Origin: Anaeramoeba flamelloides
Lineage: Eukaryota; Metamonada; Anaeramoebidae
NCBI GenBank assembly: GCA_027625915.1
Contig: JANTQA010000019.1
Coordinates: 1,517,001-1,581,000, forward strand
Direction of reading: 5' to 3'
DNA: 64,000 nt
The notes under the pieces are model-generated. The model did no database searches and was not told the origin of the DNA. It saw only the letters and a program-made list of their open reading frames with translations. Both the position numbers and the translations under genes were made by a program. Positions 12,801-24,443 of the stretch are shown piece by piece. The first letter of the stretch is position 1, and each line of letters starts with the position of its first letter.

Positions 12801-15800
12801 ATGCTAAATTAATTGGGATGTATAAAAGAGAATCAATAGATATTGTTGATATAATTTATTGTCTTGGTGGGATTAAAATTTTTTTCCCATTATTACAACA
12901 ACTTGATCAACCATTTAACACAGAAAATTATCAAAATTTTAATCAAATTGAGGATTATAAACAGTGTAAGTGTTTACTATTACAATTGATTTACTTATCT
13001 ATTAAAATTTCTCTATTTAAAATGTTTAAACTGGATTTTAAAAATAATATCTCTCTCTCACTCTCTCTCTCTCTCTATCTATATATCTATCTATATATCT
13101 ATCTATATATCTATATATCTATCTATCTAATATCATACATTACTAATAGGTGAACAAATATTTCAAATTATCAGCGATTTATTAGTCTTTTGGCCATCTA
13201 ATCAACAAGATATGTTGAGAGATAATGGTATTAAAGTAATTAGTCAATTATTAAGAAACATTAATCCACATCATATTACAAAAAATGTTTTAAATATTAT
13301 TAGTGAAATTGTGATCAAAATTAAAGAAAGAAGATTAAAAAAGCAAATTATTTTTAATATCATTTTTGATTTTGAAATCTGGATCTATTGTTCCTATTCA
13401 ATTCAATATAACGTATTCAATATAATTTATCATTTAATTAAACGTCATAACAGTAGGAAAATCATGGTGAAACATTTATTAGAAATATTACATAGATATT
13501 ATTCTTTAACTGAAGATGAAATTACAATACAAAAACAAAAAAAACTTCATTCGATTACAAAAGAAAAAGTTGGGGAATTACCTAATTTAGAACATAAATT
13601 AGTAATTAGGAAAAAAATTTTCAAGATTATTAAAAATATTATAGCCTTATTCCAGAGAACAGAAGATTTACAAACCTTAGTTTATTATTGTTATTTATTT
13701 AAAGATAGAAGGGAAACTGAAGAATCATTATTATTAATTAAAGAAATTTTACAAAATATTTATAATTCAAATACTGTTAATGTTTTATATCGGCAATTAA
13801 CAGAATTAGGATTTATGAATCCATTTCTATTTATTTTTAGATCCAAAAATAAAAATATTCGATTTTTAATTTTACAAATATTTTTTTATTTGGATAGAAT
13901 CTATAAAATGCATAACGAAAACACCAATAATAATACAAATAAAAATACCAGCAACAGCAGCAACAACAACAACAATAATAATAATAATAAGGAAAATACT
14001 CTTATTAATAATACCAATGAAAATAATAAAAATAAAACCAAAAATAAAAATAAAAATGTTAATAACATCTTTGAACCAAGACAATGGGGATATTTAATTT
14101 TTGAAAAAGATATTTTAAAATATTCATTAAATAAAAATATTTTTCAATTTTTATTTTGTTTACTAACAAATGTTAAAACATTTGACGAACAATTTATTTT
14201 TGAAACAAAAATATTAAAATTTCTGAATTTATCTTTAATTCCAACAATTTTAAAAATGATCAAATTGTATCCAAATATTAATTCACTGCAATTACTTCGG
14301 CAGATAGGCATATTTATTAATGATAACAAATATAATAGAGATCGATTTTATTCAATTCCAAACTGGAGAAAATATTTAATTGAATTAATAGATATCGATT
14401 TGATTGAAACCAATCAACAAAAGCATTTCCATAAGGCAACTTTGACTTTAAATGATCCAATAAAGCAAGTCATTTTACAAGATATTAACATTAGAGGCAT
14501 TTTGAAAAAGGTGATCAATTCCATTACGCAAAAAGAAGAAAATATTTTATTAAATATTCAAGAACAAACTTTAAATATATTAAATGTCATTCATCTAGAT
14601 AGAATTGCTAGTGAAAGTGATGGAATAAATTCTTTAATGAAAACTTGGAATTATTTTTATTACTACTTTAATAAACCAAATGTTTTTCAATTCGTTAGCC
14701 AAGTGCTTTTAAATAAATTGTTAGATAAATTAATGAAACTTTGTATTATTTATAATTATAAACAGGAGAAAAAAAATAATAAAAAAAAAAAATTAAATAA
14801 CAACATTAATAAAAGAAATCAAATTTTTGATAATTTACAAATTAAAATTAAAAATGAAAAATTTTTAATTGAAAATATTTTAGCTTTTTCTAGATTTTTA
14901 GAAAAAAATATTTTTTATCATTTTTCAAAAACAATGAATAATAACCAATTAAAATTAAATTTTAATATTTCAATACTTAAAAATGAAAATGATCAATCTT
15001 GGCTACATTTTAACTTGGTTAAAAAATATTTATCATTATTGAATGTATTAAAAATTTTTACGAATGATGATGAAAATGAAAATGGCAACGGCAATGGCAA
15101 TGACAATGGCAATAACAATGATGATGATGATGATTATATTAAAAACTTTAATGGAATTTATAAATTTAATAGAGTTGATGAAAAAAAAGATGATCAAGAA
15201 AATAAAAACGAAAGGGAAAATAAGCAAAAAAATAAAAAGAAAAGGAAAAATAAAAAGAAAAAAAAAAATAATTTTACCAAAACATTAAAAATTGAAGAAA
15301 TTAAAACCAAAAGTAAAAATAAAAATGAATGGTTATCTTTATTAAATTTATTAATAAATTGTATGAAAAGTTCAGTTTCTAATATCAATGAATTCAAAAA
15401 TTATTTAAATAATTTCTTATTAATACTAATTAATTTGAAAAAAATTAAAATTATGAATAATTCTTTAAATAAAATAATTCCTTTAAACTTGTATAAATTA
15501 ATATTAATTTATCAAAAATTAGACAAAAATAGAAAGCTATATTCAATACAAAAAAAATTACTATATAAAAACTATCAAAATGTTTCGAAAAATAAGCAAA
15601 TGTTAGATCGAACAGTCAGTCAAAAGCAATTGACTAAAGTCGTTCAAAATTTACTAAAAGAAAAGATGGCAATCCTATTTATTCATTATAAAAAGATATT
15701 TATGAGCTTATTTAAAGATAGTGAAGGTAGATTCTTGTTGCCAAAAAAAAATAAAGAATTGAAATTAAAAATAGTTGAAATTTTGGATTATATTCAGAAC

Positions 15801-16299
15801 AATGAAAAAAGCTGGCAATTATCAATTGACAAATTACAAAATTTAAATAAAGAATATAAACAAAAGCAAAAACAACATTGTAATAATTATACTGAGAAAA
15901 TTTTTGAACAATTCAATATAATAAATAAAAGATTAAAAAAAATTGAATCAATTGAAAAGAAAGATATCCAAGAAATTGAAAATCAATATTTTAATGATTT
16001 ATTATTGCAATTCAAGGGTTATAAACAAAAATTTTTCAAAATACCAAATAATTATTTATTAAAAAAACAAATTAGGAAATTAAGTTGGAAATCCATATTA
16101 AGAAGTTTATCCAACGAGAGAGGGCCATGGGGTACAGATATTCAAAATGATTTGCATTGGAAAATTAATCCCACTGAAGATTCATTAAGAAGGAGATTTA
16201 TTTTAAAAAGATATTATAGTTATAGAAAGTATTATAATAAAAAAATTTACAAAATTAATTTAATAAATAATGGATTTGATAATAATATTAATAATGGTA

Positions 16300-16331
<32 letters not shown>

Positions 16332-19300
16332 TTATTATCATTTTCGCCAACTAGATTTAATCAGAATCCTTTTCAATTCACTATTGATGATGGAAATGAT
16401 ATCAATGATCAAGAAATTAATTTAGATGATTATGAAATTATTACGAATGAAAATAATAAAAAAAAAAAAGATCAAAATAAAATATACCAAAAGGATAAAA
16501 AAAAAAAACTAATCTATGAAACGAAGGCAACCCTAATTAAACCGGAAATTAAAATAAAAGGATTCTTTAGAATCTATAATAATTATCTCGAATTCCAAGT
16601 AAATCCAAATAAAATGGAGAAGAAAATTAAATTAATTAATAGTGATAAAGACGAACAGCATTATAAAAATATTAAATGGGAAAAGGAAGAGATTACTCAA
16701 GTTCATAGAAGAAGATATCATTTAAGACATTCAGCAATTGAAATTTTTTTAAAATCGAAAAAAAATTATTTTTTTGATTTTGAATTAAAAAAAAGAGAAA
16801 CCATTTATCGAAAGATTATTGGAATAAAATTGAAAAATTTGTTGCCTTTTGGCGTTGGCCATCCAAAAAATATTTTGAAAAAATCTACATTGACCAATGA
16901 TTGGAAAGAAGGTAAAATTTCAAATTTTGAATATTTAATGAAATTAAATACTTTATCGGGTAGAACATATAATGATATTAGCCAATATCCAGTTTTTCCT
17001 TGGGTTATAAAAGATTATACAAGCGAGAAATTGGATTTAAATGATCCAAATATTTATAGAGATTTATCAAAACCAGTAATGTTTATTTATTTCTAGATTT
17101 GTTTATTATTTAATTTTTCCTTTCAAAAATAGTACATATATATGTGTGTGTGTGTTGATTGAATTTTTATGAATACTTAATAATTCTCTTATTTATTTTT
17201 TTTGTTTGTTTGTTTATTCTACTTTTCTCTTTTGTAAATTTATATAATAATATTTATTAATAATTATAGGTTGGTGCTTTAAATGAAAAAAATTTTCATA
17301 ATTTAAAACAAAGATTTGAATTTTGTAAAAATGAAATAGATGTACCTCCCTTTTTATATGGTAGTCATTATTCCAGTCCAGGTGTAATTTTATATTTTTT
17401 AATTAGAGTGGAACCTTTTACAAAATTATCAATTGAACAACAAGGTTTGATTTTTTTTTTTTTTTTTATTTTTTGAAGATTTTATTTTTTTTTTACTTTG
17501 ATCATTTCATATTGATTCTTACTTATAAAATTCAATAAATATTAATTAAACAATTGAAAGGTGGACATTTTGACAAACCAGATCGAATGTTTTTTTCAAT
17601 TGAAAAAACTTGGGATGACTGTTATAAAAATTCAAACGATTTTAAAGAATTGATACCAGAATTTTATTATTTTCCAGAATTTTTGGAAAATAATGAAAAA
17701 ATTAATTTTGGGGAGAAACAAGATGGGATAAAAGTAAATAATGTAATTTTGCCGCCTTGGGCCAAAACTCCTCAAGAATTTATTCAAATTAATCGAAAGG
17801 CTTTGGAATCCGATTATGTAAGCGAGCATTTAAATGAATGGATTGATCTAATTTTTGGATATAAGCAAAGGGGCGAGGAAGCGGTTAAAGCACACAATGT
17901 GTTTTATTATTTAACTTATGAAGGATCGATTGATTTAGATTTAATCGAAAATAAAAAGGAACGGAAGGCTGCAAAAGAACAAATAGAATATTTTGGGCAG
18001 TGTCCAATTCAATTATTTACAAAGCCTCACCCAAATAAAAATACAAATAATGAAAAAATTTCTTATTTGGACATATTATTTAGTAAAAAAAAGAAATTAA
18101 AGGGGAATTTGAATGGTAAGATGATGAATAAAGAAGATACGAAAGAGAACAAGAGGGAAGGTACATTAGCCAAAACAGAAACAGGTATAGTATCTGGTAC
18201 AGGGATGAAGATAAAGGGGGTGATAGAAGAAGGCAATATAAAGGAAAGGGCGAAGGAGAAGGGTGGCAAGGGTGGCAGTGCAAACGATAGTGTAGAGGGT
18301 AAAAAACGTGAAAAAAGAGAAGCGATGGATAAGCAAGCAAATACTGGAACAGTTAAATCTTACCAAAAAATAAAAGAAAATCAAAAAAATAATTTTATTA
18401 TTTATCATCGGAAAATTTCAAAAACTCAAATCATTTATTTAAAATTTTCAAAGCCAATGTATTATTTTACATTGTACAGTTCAAACCCAAAAATAATTTC
18501 ATTGGATTATGATCGAAAATTACTAAACCACCAATTTGAAATTTCAGATTGGGTAAATGAATCCAAATCGAAAATTTTAATACCAAAAAAAATCAATGTT
18601 ATTCTTGATCCGGATTATAAGAAAATTGAAAGAATAGGGCATAGCTTTTTTGAAGATATTTCTGCTTTTTCAAATTGCTTTTTGTTGACAAAAGATCTCA
18701 AAACATTTTTTGCTTGTGGGTTTTGGGGGAACGAAATAAATATCATTGATGCAGAAACTTCAAAATTTAAAAAAAGTATTTCAAAGCACAAGGATGTCGT
18801 GACATGTCTCGCCTTGGATGAAACAAACCAATACTTAGTTTCCGGTTCGAGGGATACAACAGCAATCATTTGGGAATATAAATATTTATTTGATCAAAAA
18901 AATGATTCCGTCATGCATATACTCTATGGCCATGACGATCGAATAACTTGCTTAGATATATCTTCGGAATTAAACGTCGTTGTTACGGGGTCTATAGACA
19001 AAACAATAATAATACATTCCTTGTTGAAGGGCAAAATAATTAAATCAATAAATACGCAAATTGAAGTTTCGCTATTAAAAATTATTCATGAAAAGGCACA
19101 AATATTGATTTACAGTAAACCTTCAAGAACATTCCTCATTTATTCTTTAAATGGCAAATTACTCTTCAAATTTACTGACAAAAAAACAATTAATTGTTGC
19201 GTTTTGTCAAATAACCAAGATTATTTAATCACGGGATCTGTCAGTGGTAAAATTAGATTGCGCGAAACAACAAATTATAGCATACTTAAGGAATATAGGT

Positions 19301-19398
19301 TATTTAACGATTCAATAACTTCAATAACTTTGCCATCCGATGAGGGATTTTTGCTAGTCGGTACAAATAATGGTTATATTTATTTTTGTAAATTCTAA
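4454..19398 (+). CDS. BEACH gene A: giant ConA-PH-BEACH-WD40 protein (Lvs/neurobeachin/LYST class)
   Basis: Exons: 4454-4582, 4764-4947, 5081-5292, 5494-8902, 11805-12965, 13150-17075, 17270-17444, 17561-19398. They sum to 11034 nt, a whole number of codons, giving about 3677 aa. Family members act as scaffolds in vesicle fusion, lysosome or contractile-vacuole biology and autophagy. From the N terminus: helical armadillo-like solenoid; Asn run and Lys/Glu tract in exon 4; ConA-like domain about 1340-1520; further solenoid; PH-BEACH about 2820-2925; BEACH about 2948-3225 (ISNFEYLMKLNTLSGRTYND, FPW, GSHYSSPG, HEWIDLIFGYKQ); a Lys/Gly-rich insert; WD40 repeats to the end, with GSRDTTAIIWEY. The start is the ATG before an exon whose first splice phase matches gene B. 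The exon 2 donor is the least certain junction. Membership of the BEACH family is certain; the orthologue within it is not. Confidence 0.88.
6744..6821 (+). repeat. AAT microsatellite coding poly-Asn
   Basis: A nearly pure AAT run inside exon 4 of gene A coding about 26 Asn in a row, flanked by further Asn-rich sequence (6640-6900). It lies in a linker of the solenoid region, so length changes in multiples of three should be tolerated. Confidence 0.9.
9815..11020 (-). repeat. 1.2-kb dispersed repeat in an intron of gene A (inverted copy of 51520-52725)
   Basis: The sequence matches 51520-52725 in reverse complement over its full length. Clear anchors are the reverse complement of GGTGGTGTGTGTTCTACTC (near 10195-10210), GGGCATTTCGTTTTTCAA (near 10660) and GTTTCGGTTTATTATCTTT (near 10835). 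The short open frames in the two copies are in different registers, so it does not look protein coding. No clear TIR or target duplication was found; ends are good to about 20 bases. Confidence 0.75.
11331..11690 (+). repeat. Dispersed repeat with GCCGTTAGGTTTT motifs (family R8, copy a)
   Basis: Contains repeated GCCGTTAGGTTTT and AAAACCTAGRCAC motifs with internal inverted segments. Related sequence occurs at 19775-19868, 20030-20360 and 33190-33840. The diagnostic block GAGTAAAATCTTTGATTTTTCT is shared with minor changes. Probably a small non-autonomous transposon; it has no coding capacity. Confidence 0.6.
13050..13131 (+). repeat. CT/TATC microsatellite in intron 5 of gene A
   Basis: A TCTCTC run grading into TATC/TATA tetranucleotide repeats, inside the 184-nt intron 12966-13149. 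The splice sites (T|GTAAGT and AATAG|GT) restore a Cys codon, so the open frame that reads through the repeat is not used. Confidence 0.85.
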
Positions 19399-19689
19399 TG
19401 TTTTTTTATTTTTTTCTAATTCCTAAATAATTGAAAAAATATCGGTTTTTTTAATTTTTTTTTTCGTAATCATTTTTTTTTTTTTATTTTTTTTTTTCTG
19501 TTATATTTCATTTAATTTTTGAAAATTTAAATTTTTATTTATTTATTTATTTATTTATTGTGAGAAAGGAGTAATCAAAGAAATTTTACTAAATAAAAAA
19601 AAGAAGAAGAAAAATAAATAAAATATATAAAGTAAAAAAAAAATATTATATCATTTGCATGACCAAATTAAAGATTATCTACTGTGTTG
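19399..19689. terminator. 3' flank of BEACH gene A
   Basis: Very T-rich then A-rich non-coding sequence directly after the TAA stop at 19396-19398. Several AATAAA-like hexamers occur near 19590-19625 and could direct polyadenylation. No single site can be chosen. Confidence 0.35.
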
Positions 19690-19905
19690 AAACAGGAGGA
19701 GTAAAAACCCCGATAGAAAGATTATTAGCAATAAATAAGATTCCACAATTGTGATTAATAAATTAGTATTCCACTGCCGTTGGGTTTTTTTTAATTTAAA
19801 AGAATAGAGTAAAATCTTTAATTTTGCTAAATTATTTTGAATTAAAAAAAAACCTAGACACTACCTCTCCTAAGAGTGGGGCACTATGGTACCCGAATTT
19901 GTATA
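19690..19905 (-). repeat. Repeat R10 interrupted by an R8 piece
   Basis: The outer parts match 31918-32045 in reverse complement: AAAACCCCGATAGAAARATTAT, then GATTAATAAATTAGTATTCCAC on one side and GTGGGGCACTRKG on the other. Between them, about 19775-19868, is an R8-type stretch (GCCGTTGGGTTTT through AAAACCTAGACAC) that the other R10 copy lacks. Confidence 0.6.
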
Positions 19906-20029
19906 TTTTTTAACTATTTTAGGAATTGTTTATTTTCAATTCTTTATTTTTATTATTTTTTCTTTAATACATTAAGTTTTCTAATCATATGGAAATTCTC
20001 TTTTTTTTCCTATCTTTTTACTTATAACG

Positions 20030-20360
20030 TTATTAAATTTTGGTTAGGTTTTTTTGAGATTTTCTATTTATTAGGAAAATCAATAGATTTTCGTGAGGTT
20101 TTTTTTACTTTTTGAAATAAAACGAAAATTTCAAAAATGTAATGTTAATTTTAACAATTAGAACAAAAACTAACTGAAGTTTCCAAGGTTTTCCAGAATT
20201 TAACAGAATTTGATAAGTTCTTTGATTTTTCTCTATTCAATTGAATTCTGGGAAGCCTAACGGAAAATGCCCTTGGTTTTTTTTTACTTTCTGGAATAAA
20301 CAGAAATTTTCTTAAATTTTTGAAATAAAGAGAAAATTAAAAAAAACCTAACCAAAAAGC
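20030..20360 (+). repeat. Dispersed repeat (family R8, copy c)
   Basis: Matches the R8 copy at 11331-11690: GGTTAGGTTTTTTTGAGATTTTC, GGAAAATCAATAGATTTTCG, CTTTTTGAAATAAAACGAAAATT, and CCAGAATTTAACAGAATTTG followed by a TTTGATTTTTCTCTATTC block. No coding capacity. Confidence 0.55.
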
Positions 20361-20934
20361 TTAAAAATATATATTTTTTTCAATTTAAATGAATAAATAA
20401 TTTTTTAATAATCAAAATAATTGATATTCCATTTGAAATTTATCTATTAAATTTAAAATACTTTTGAAAGATAATAAATTAATAACTTCTTGTGAAAAAA
20501 AATTTTTTTTAATTTTTTACAATTAAATTTGATAAAAATCTTAATGGAAAAGAGGATTTTTCAACTTCAAATCTAAAATATCTTTAAAAATGATTTTTGG
20601 TCAAAGACTTCTTATTAACCAAAATGCTTTTTAATAACTTCACTTAGAATAAATATTAAGATTAACAAACTTTAAATTTGTTTAAAAAAAAAATTATAAT
20701 AATTTTGTTTGGTAAAAAAGGTTTTTTATTTTAAAAGTCTATTAAGTATTCTTCACAAGTGTATATATGATGTGTATATTTTTAGAGTTTTTGGTTTATT
20801 GTTCAGAATTAAAGGTTGAAAACGGGCACTTAATCTATTAAAGAGAATTTTGAATTCACTGGGGCGCTGTCTCCTAATTCAAAGGGTATCTCGAACCTTT
20901 AGAAATATTTTAAACTCTAAAAATAGATACAACA

Positions 20935-21495
20935 TGTTTGCAGTTGTAAACTAAATTCCAAAAAATTGGATGTGGTTAAAAAGAGATGAAAGGATAACAA
21001 TACTTCACTTTACATTCAATTTGGAAATAATTTTGATTTTACAAACTATTTCATTTTTTGTCTTTTTAGTTTTGTTTTCATTTCTTTTTTTATAGTTACT
21101 TAATCTGTTTCCTTGGATCTGGAATTTTTTTTCGATGGTTGACTGAAGGTTAATGTTGAGTTTGTTAAATAGGAAAATCACATACATGGAGTTGATGTTA
21201 TCTAATCCTTTTTAACAATCAACAATTCTTGGTGAAATTTCAACAAATTTACTAATACAATTTTTTTTTTTACGCCTATTACTCGATTTTTATTTTGGAC
21301 ATACCGATTTTTTTTTTTGAGTTTTATATTTTTTTTCTTTTATTTGGATTAAAAATGATTACTTATAAAAACATTAATAAGTGTAACTTAATGGTGGTTT
21401 TATATTACATTTGGAAAAATATAATAAATTGTGTTTTTTTTTTACCTATTTTTGATTTTGGGTGTATCCAAATTTTTGGAATGGGGTTTATGAAG
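20935..21495 (-). repeat. Dispersed repeat (family R2, copy a)
   Basis: Reverse complement of parts of 37285-38140. Anchors: TTGGAAATAATTTTGATTTTAC (near 21020), TTGGTGAAATTTCAACAAATTT (near 21230) and a stretch near 21340-21400 carrying ATTACTTATAAAAACA. It lacks a central block present in the other copy. Non-coding; the two short open frames here are chance. Confidence 0.6.
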
Positions 21496-21956
21496 CGATA
21501 CAATTATTAAATCGCGATAATCATTATATTTTCGTAATTTCATTATTATTGCGATATGATAATTTCAGGATTTTAAAAGGGTTATTGTAAATTGGGCAAC
21601 GAAATTGTCAAAAGAGCTTTTTATTTAAAATAATCAAAAAAAAAAAAGAGAAAAAAAAATAAAATTTAACTAAATACTTTATTGTAATAAATATTAAATT
21701 GAATACCATAAGTAATAAATTAGATGAGAATATAACTAACATAAAAAAAAAAACCATAAATATTATTGAAAATTGAGAACAGAGAGAAGAGAAGAAAAGA
21801 GTAAAGAAAGGAAAAGAAAAAGTAAAAGAAAAAGAAGTCTTCTAATTTTTACTTATAAAATTATATGAATTATTTAAAGATCTCAAAATAAAAAAACAAA
21901 AAAAAAAAAGAAAAATAATACTATATCTCTCTAAAAAGGATCTTTCAAGGGACAAA
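21496..21956. terminator. 3' flank of the TPR-like gene
   Basis: AT-rich non-coding sequence downstream of the minus-strand TAA at 21957-21959. A purine-rich block lies at 21775-21840. A minus-strand AATAAA is present near 21678. No other feature is seen. Confidence 0.35.
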
Positions 21957-24443
21957 TTATTTGTTTACTAGTTTTTCCCATTTTTCGATCTGTTCAGTAA
22001 TTTGCTCTGGTTTGTCACAAGACAAAACAGAGGAAAGGTAACTTTTTTTGAAATTTTGTAAATATTGCATTTGAGTTTTTTCAGGCAATTCCAACCATCT
22101 CTCCTTCACGATTTTGAAATGCTTTCGAGCTTCTTCATATTTGCCCAAGTTAGTTGTAACCTGTGCGAAGAGAAGGTGACCGTTCCAGTCCATGAATGGG
22201 TGGTCTTCTTTAGTCTCGAAAAATTCATTCAATGTGTCTATTGCTGCGTCCAAGTTATTTTTTTGGATTCTAATGATTGCCAAGAAGTAAAGAACGGATT
22301 TAATTCTTGGTGATTTGTCGTCCTTTTTCAGCAATTTTGCGATATCCAATTGCTCGAGCGCAATCCCTTCTGCGGCCTCTAATTTATTTGAGAATATGGA
22401 CGCGTTGGCCAATTCGCTCAGCATTTTAAATTTGTAATCATTGATGATCGTTAGTTCGTTGTGCAGTTGGGGATCAACTTTTAATGCGTCGTTGAGCGTG
22501 ACTTGGCTTTTGAGTTTGTTCTCCGAAATAATGTTTTGGATCAGTTCCTCCTGTGTGGAAATTTCGTTTTGAAGATCTTGGATTATTTCGTCGATCGAGT
22601 CGATCGTGTCAGTAAGAAGCGTATATCTTTCTTCTTCTTCGTCTGAGATGTGCGAAAGGTAGCTTAATAAATAATAGAACTGCGAAAGTAAATAGATTCG
22701 TTTTCTTTTGGATCCCGTGACGCTTTTGCCCTCGGTTTCGGTATATTCAACGCCCTTTTGAGCAAATTTTTTGGCATTTTCGATATCCTGGTCAGACAAA
22801 AATAATTTGGAAAGCTTATAGCATTGCATTCCCATTGGCAAGCTTTTTGCAATTTCTGGGAAGTTTTGAGTATTCTCAATGAATTCCGTCAATAATTTTT
22901 TCCCCTTTTCCTTTTCCCCTCCGTTGATAAAGATGTTTCCGATTGTCATCTTGGTATTCAATTTAAATGTGTTTATTTGGAGATCGGAATCAAACGATTT
23001 CAGGTTTTCCTCAATTTGCTTTTCGTATTGTTCCTTTAATAACTGTTCTCGTTTTTCTTTTTCCAATTCCTTTTCATCAACTTTCCCGTCTTTTGTCTTT
23101 TTGTTTTTATTTTGCAATTTTTTGTATTCTTCTTCCATTTTTTTTTTCATTTCCAAATTCTTTTGAAAGACCAGTTTCTCTGTTTCAATGGATTTTTTGA
23201 TCAGATCAACAGACTTTTCTTCAGTTAAGAGCTTTAGCACAATGTTGAACCATTTTTCGGCTTCCGCCAAGTGGCTTTTTTGCTCCTTTTGAAGACTAAT
23301 TAAATGAAGTGCATTCAGTGCCATTTGCAATTGCAGCCTTGTGCTGTTTGCGTGCTTAATGGTCTTGGTTTTCCTGTAGACGGCTTGGATCCTTTTCTTG
23401 AGTTTGTTATAACTGATATTGTACAGGGTTTCCTTTGATAAGTTGCGAATGTCCTGTCCGTTTTCCGTGATACTGAAAATTAATGTGATTAATTCTACGG
23501 TGCTATAGACATAGGCGTCAAGGTTCTTGTGATCGCTCAAATCGGTGGAAAACAAGGAATTTAAGATCAAAAATCTGATTCTGAAAGAGAGATCAAACAA
23601 GTTCAGCATTTTCGCCAAATCGGCATTGCTTTTGTGGAGCGTTGTTGACATTTCGTTTAATTCCGAGACGGGGATTACCTCGCCCTTGGGGTAAGCCAGT
23701 TCCAAGACCCTTTTAACTGTTTCGTAGTCGCCAAAATTCCACCATAGAGTTGGCAACGAATACCGTAGTTTCTTGACAAAGGATTCGGGCGATTGCGCTC
23801 GTTGCTGCTGGCCAAGGATTTTGGATTCGTACTTGCTTTTATTGCCCTTCTTGTCGTCCTTGAGATTTATTTCCTCTGCTCGCCTTGTAAGGTCGGTTAA
23901 AACAGAGTGGGCTTCAGGTTTTTTCCCTTCTCGTATCAAGATCGCGATGAGGTGCTGCTCGTGTTTTAAGTAATCTATTTTCTTTTTCAATTTGTCGTCC
24001 AAGGCTAAGATCTCGTGCAATAATGGCACAACCAAAGAATTTTGGTTCGAGAGCGATGCATAGACAGAGATTAACGTATTAAGAACAGAATGCCTCAAAT
24101 TATCTTCGCCGGTTTCCCTTGTTAATGCCAAGGCCTCATTTAAATTCTTGAGTGACTGTTCCAGTTTGCCCTGCTGAATTAAAGTTCCCGTTGTTTGCAA
24201 CAAGGACTTAATTTTCTGATTTTTCATTTGGTTATTTTGTCTTTTTTTTTGCTCGCTTGTGAAAAAACGTTGAGTGGTCCCCATCCCAATTGCCCTCGAA
24301 ATTAGTGTGTTAGGCCTTTGAACAGCAACTAAATTGAAGGGTGTTTTTGTCGTGGGAAAGAGATTTTTTTTTGTATAGACAGAACCAGTCTTAATTAATT
24401 TTGTGAAAAAGGTTTTTTCAGCTGATTTAACAATCGAAAGCAT
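21957..24443 (-). CDS. Organelle-targeted TPR-like helical repeat protein
   Basis: Single-exon 828-residue protein. I chose the ATG at 24443 (MLSIVKSAEK); the open frame extends two codons upstream only through TTG. Residues 1-60 are basic and hydroxylated with one acidic residue, and end in RAIGMGTTQRFFTSEQ, typical of a matrix presequence with cleavage near RFF/TS. The target would be a mitochondrion or hydrogenosome. From about 75 on the protein is a chain of helix pairs: QQGKLEQSLKNLNEALALTR near 95 resembles a tetratricopeptide repeat, and a later set near 720-790 includes NLGKYEEARKHFKIV. A charged coiled coil lies near 425-480. Nothing shows catalytic activity. The gene has less A/T bias and fewer homopolymers than its neighbours. 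I do not recognise the family beyond TPR-like; a role in organelle complex assembly is only a guess. Confidence 0.85.
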   Translation of the reverse strand: MLSIVKSAEKTFFTKLIKTGSVYTKKNLFPTTKTPFNLVAVQRPNTLISRAIGMGTTQRFFTSEQKKRQNNQMKNQKIKSLLQTTGTLIQQGKLEQSLKNLNEALALTRETGEDNLRHSVLNTLISVYASLSNQNSLVVPLLHEILALDDKLKKKIDYLKHEQHLIAILIREGKKPEAHSVLTDLTRRAEEINLKDDKKGNKSKYESKILGQQQRAQSPESFVKKLRYSLPTLWWNFGDYETVKRVLELAYPKGEVIPVSELNEMSTTLHKSNADLAKMLNLFDLSFRIRFLILNSLFSTDLSDHKNLDAYVYSTVELITLIFSITENGQDIRNLSKETLYNISYNKLKKRIQAVYRKTKTIKHANSTRLQLQMALNALHLISLQKEQKSHLAEAEKWFNIVLKLLTEEKSVDLIKKSIETEKLVFQKNLEMKKKMEEEYKKLQNKNKKTKDGKVDEKELEKEKREQLLKEQYEKQIEENLKSFDSDLQINTFKLNTKMTIGNIFINGGEKEKGKKLLTEFIENTQNFPEIAKSLPMGMQCYKLSKLFLSDQDIENAKKFAQKGVEYTETEGKSVTGSKRKRIYLLSQFYYLLSYLSHISDEEEERYTLLTDTIDSIDEIIQDLQNEISTQEELIQNIISENKLKSQVTLNDALKVDPQLHNELTIINDYKFKMLSELANASIFSNKLEAAEGIALEQLDIAKLLKKDDKSPRIKSVLYFLAIIRIQKNNLDAAIDTLNEFFETKEDHPFMDWNGHLLFAQVTTNLGKYEEARKHFKIVKERWLELPEKTQMQYLQNFKKSYLSSVLSCDKPEQITEQIEKWEKLVNK

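Noticed and set aside
22065-23973. Several 66-95 codon plus-strand frames opposite the TPR-like gene
   Set aside because: Antisense shadows; the minus-strand 828-codon frame with presequence explains the region.
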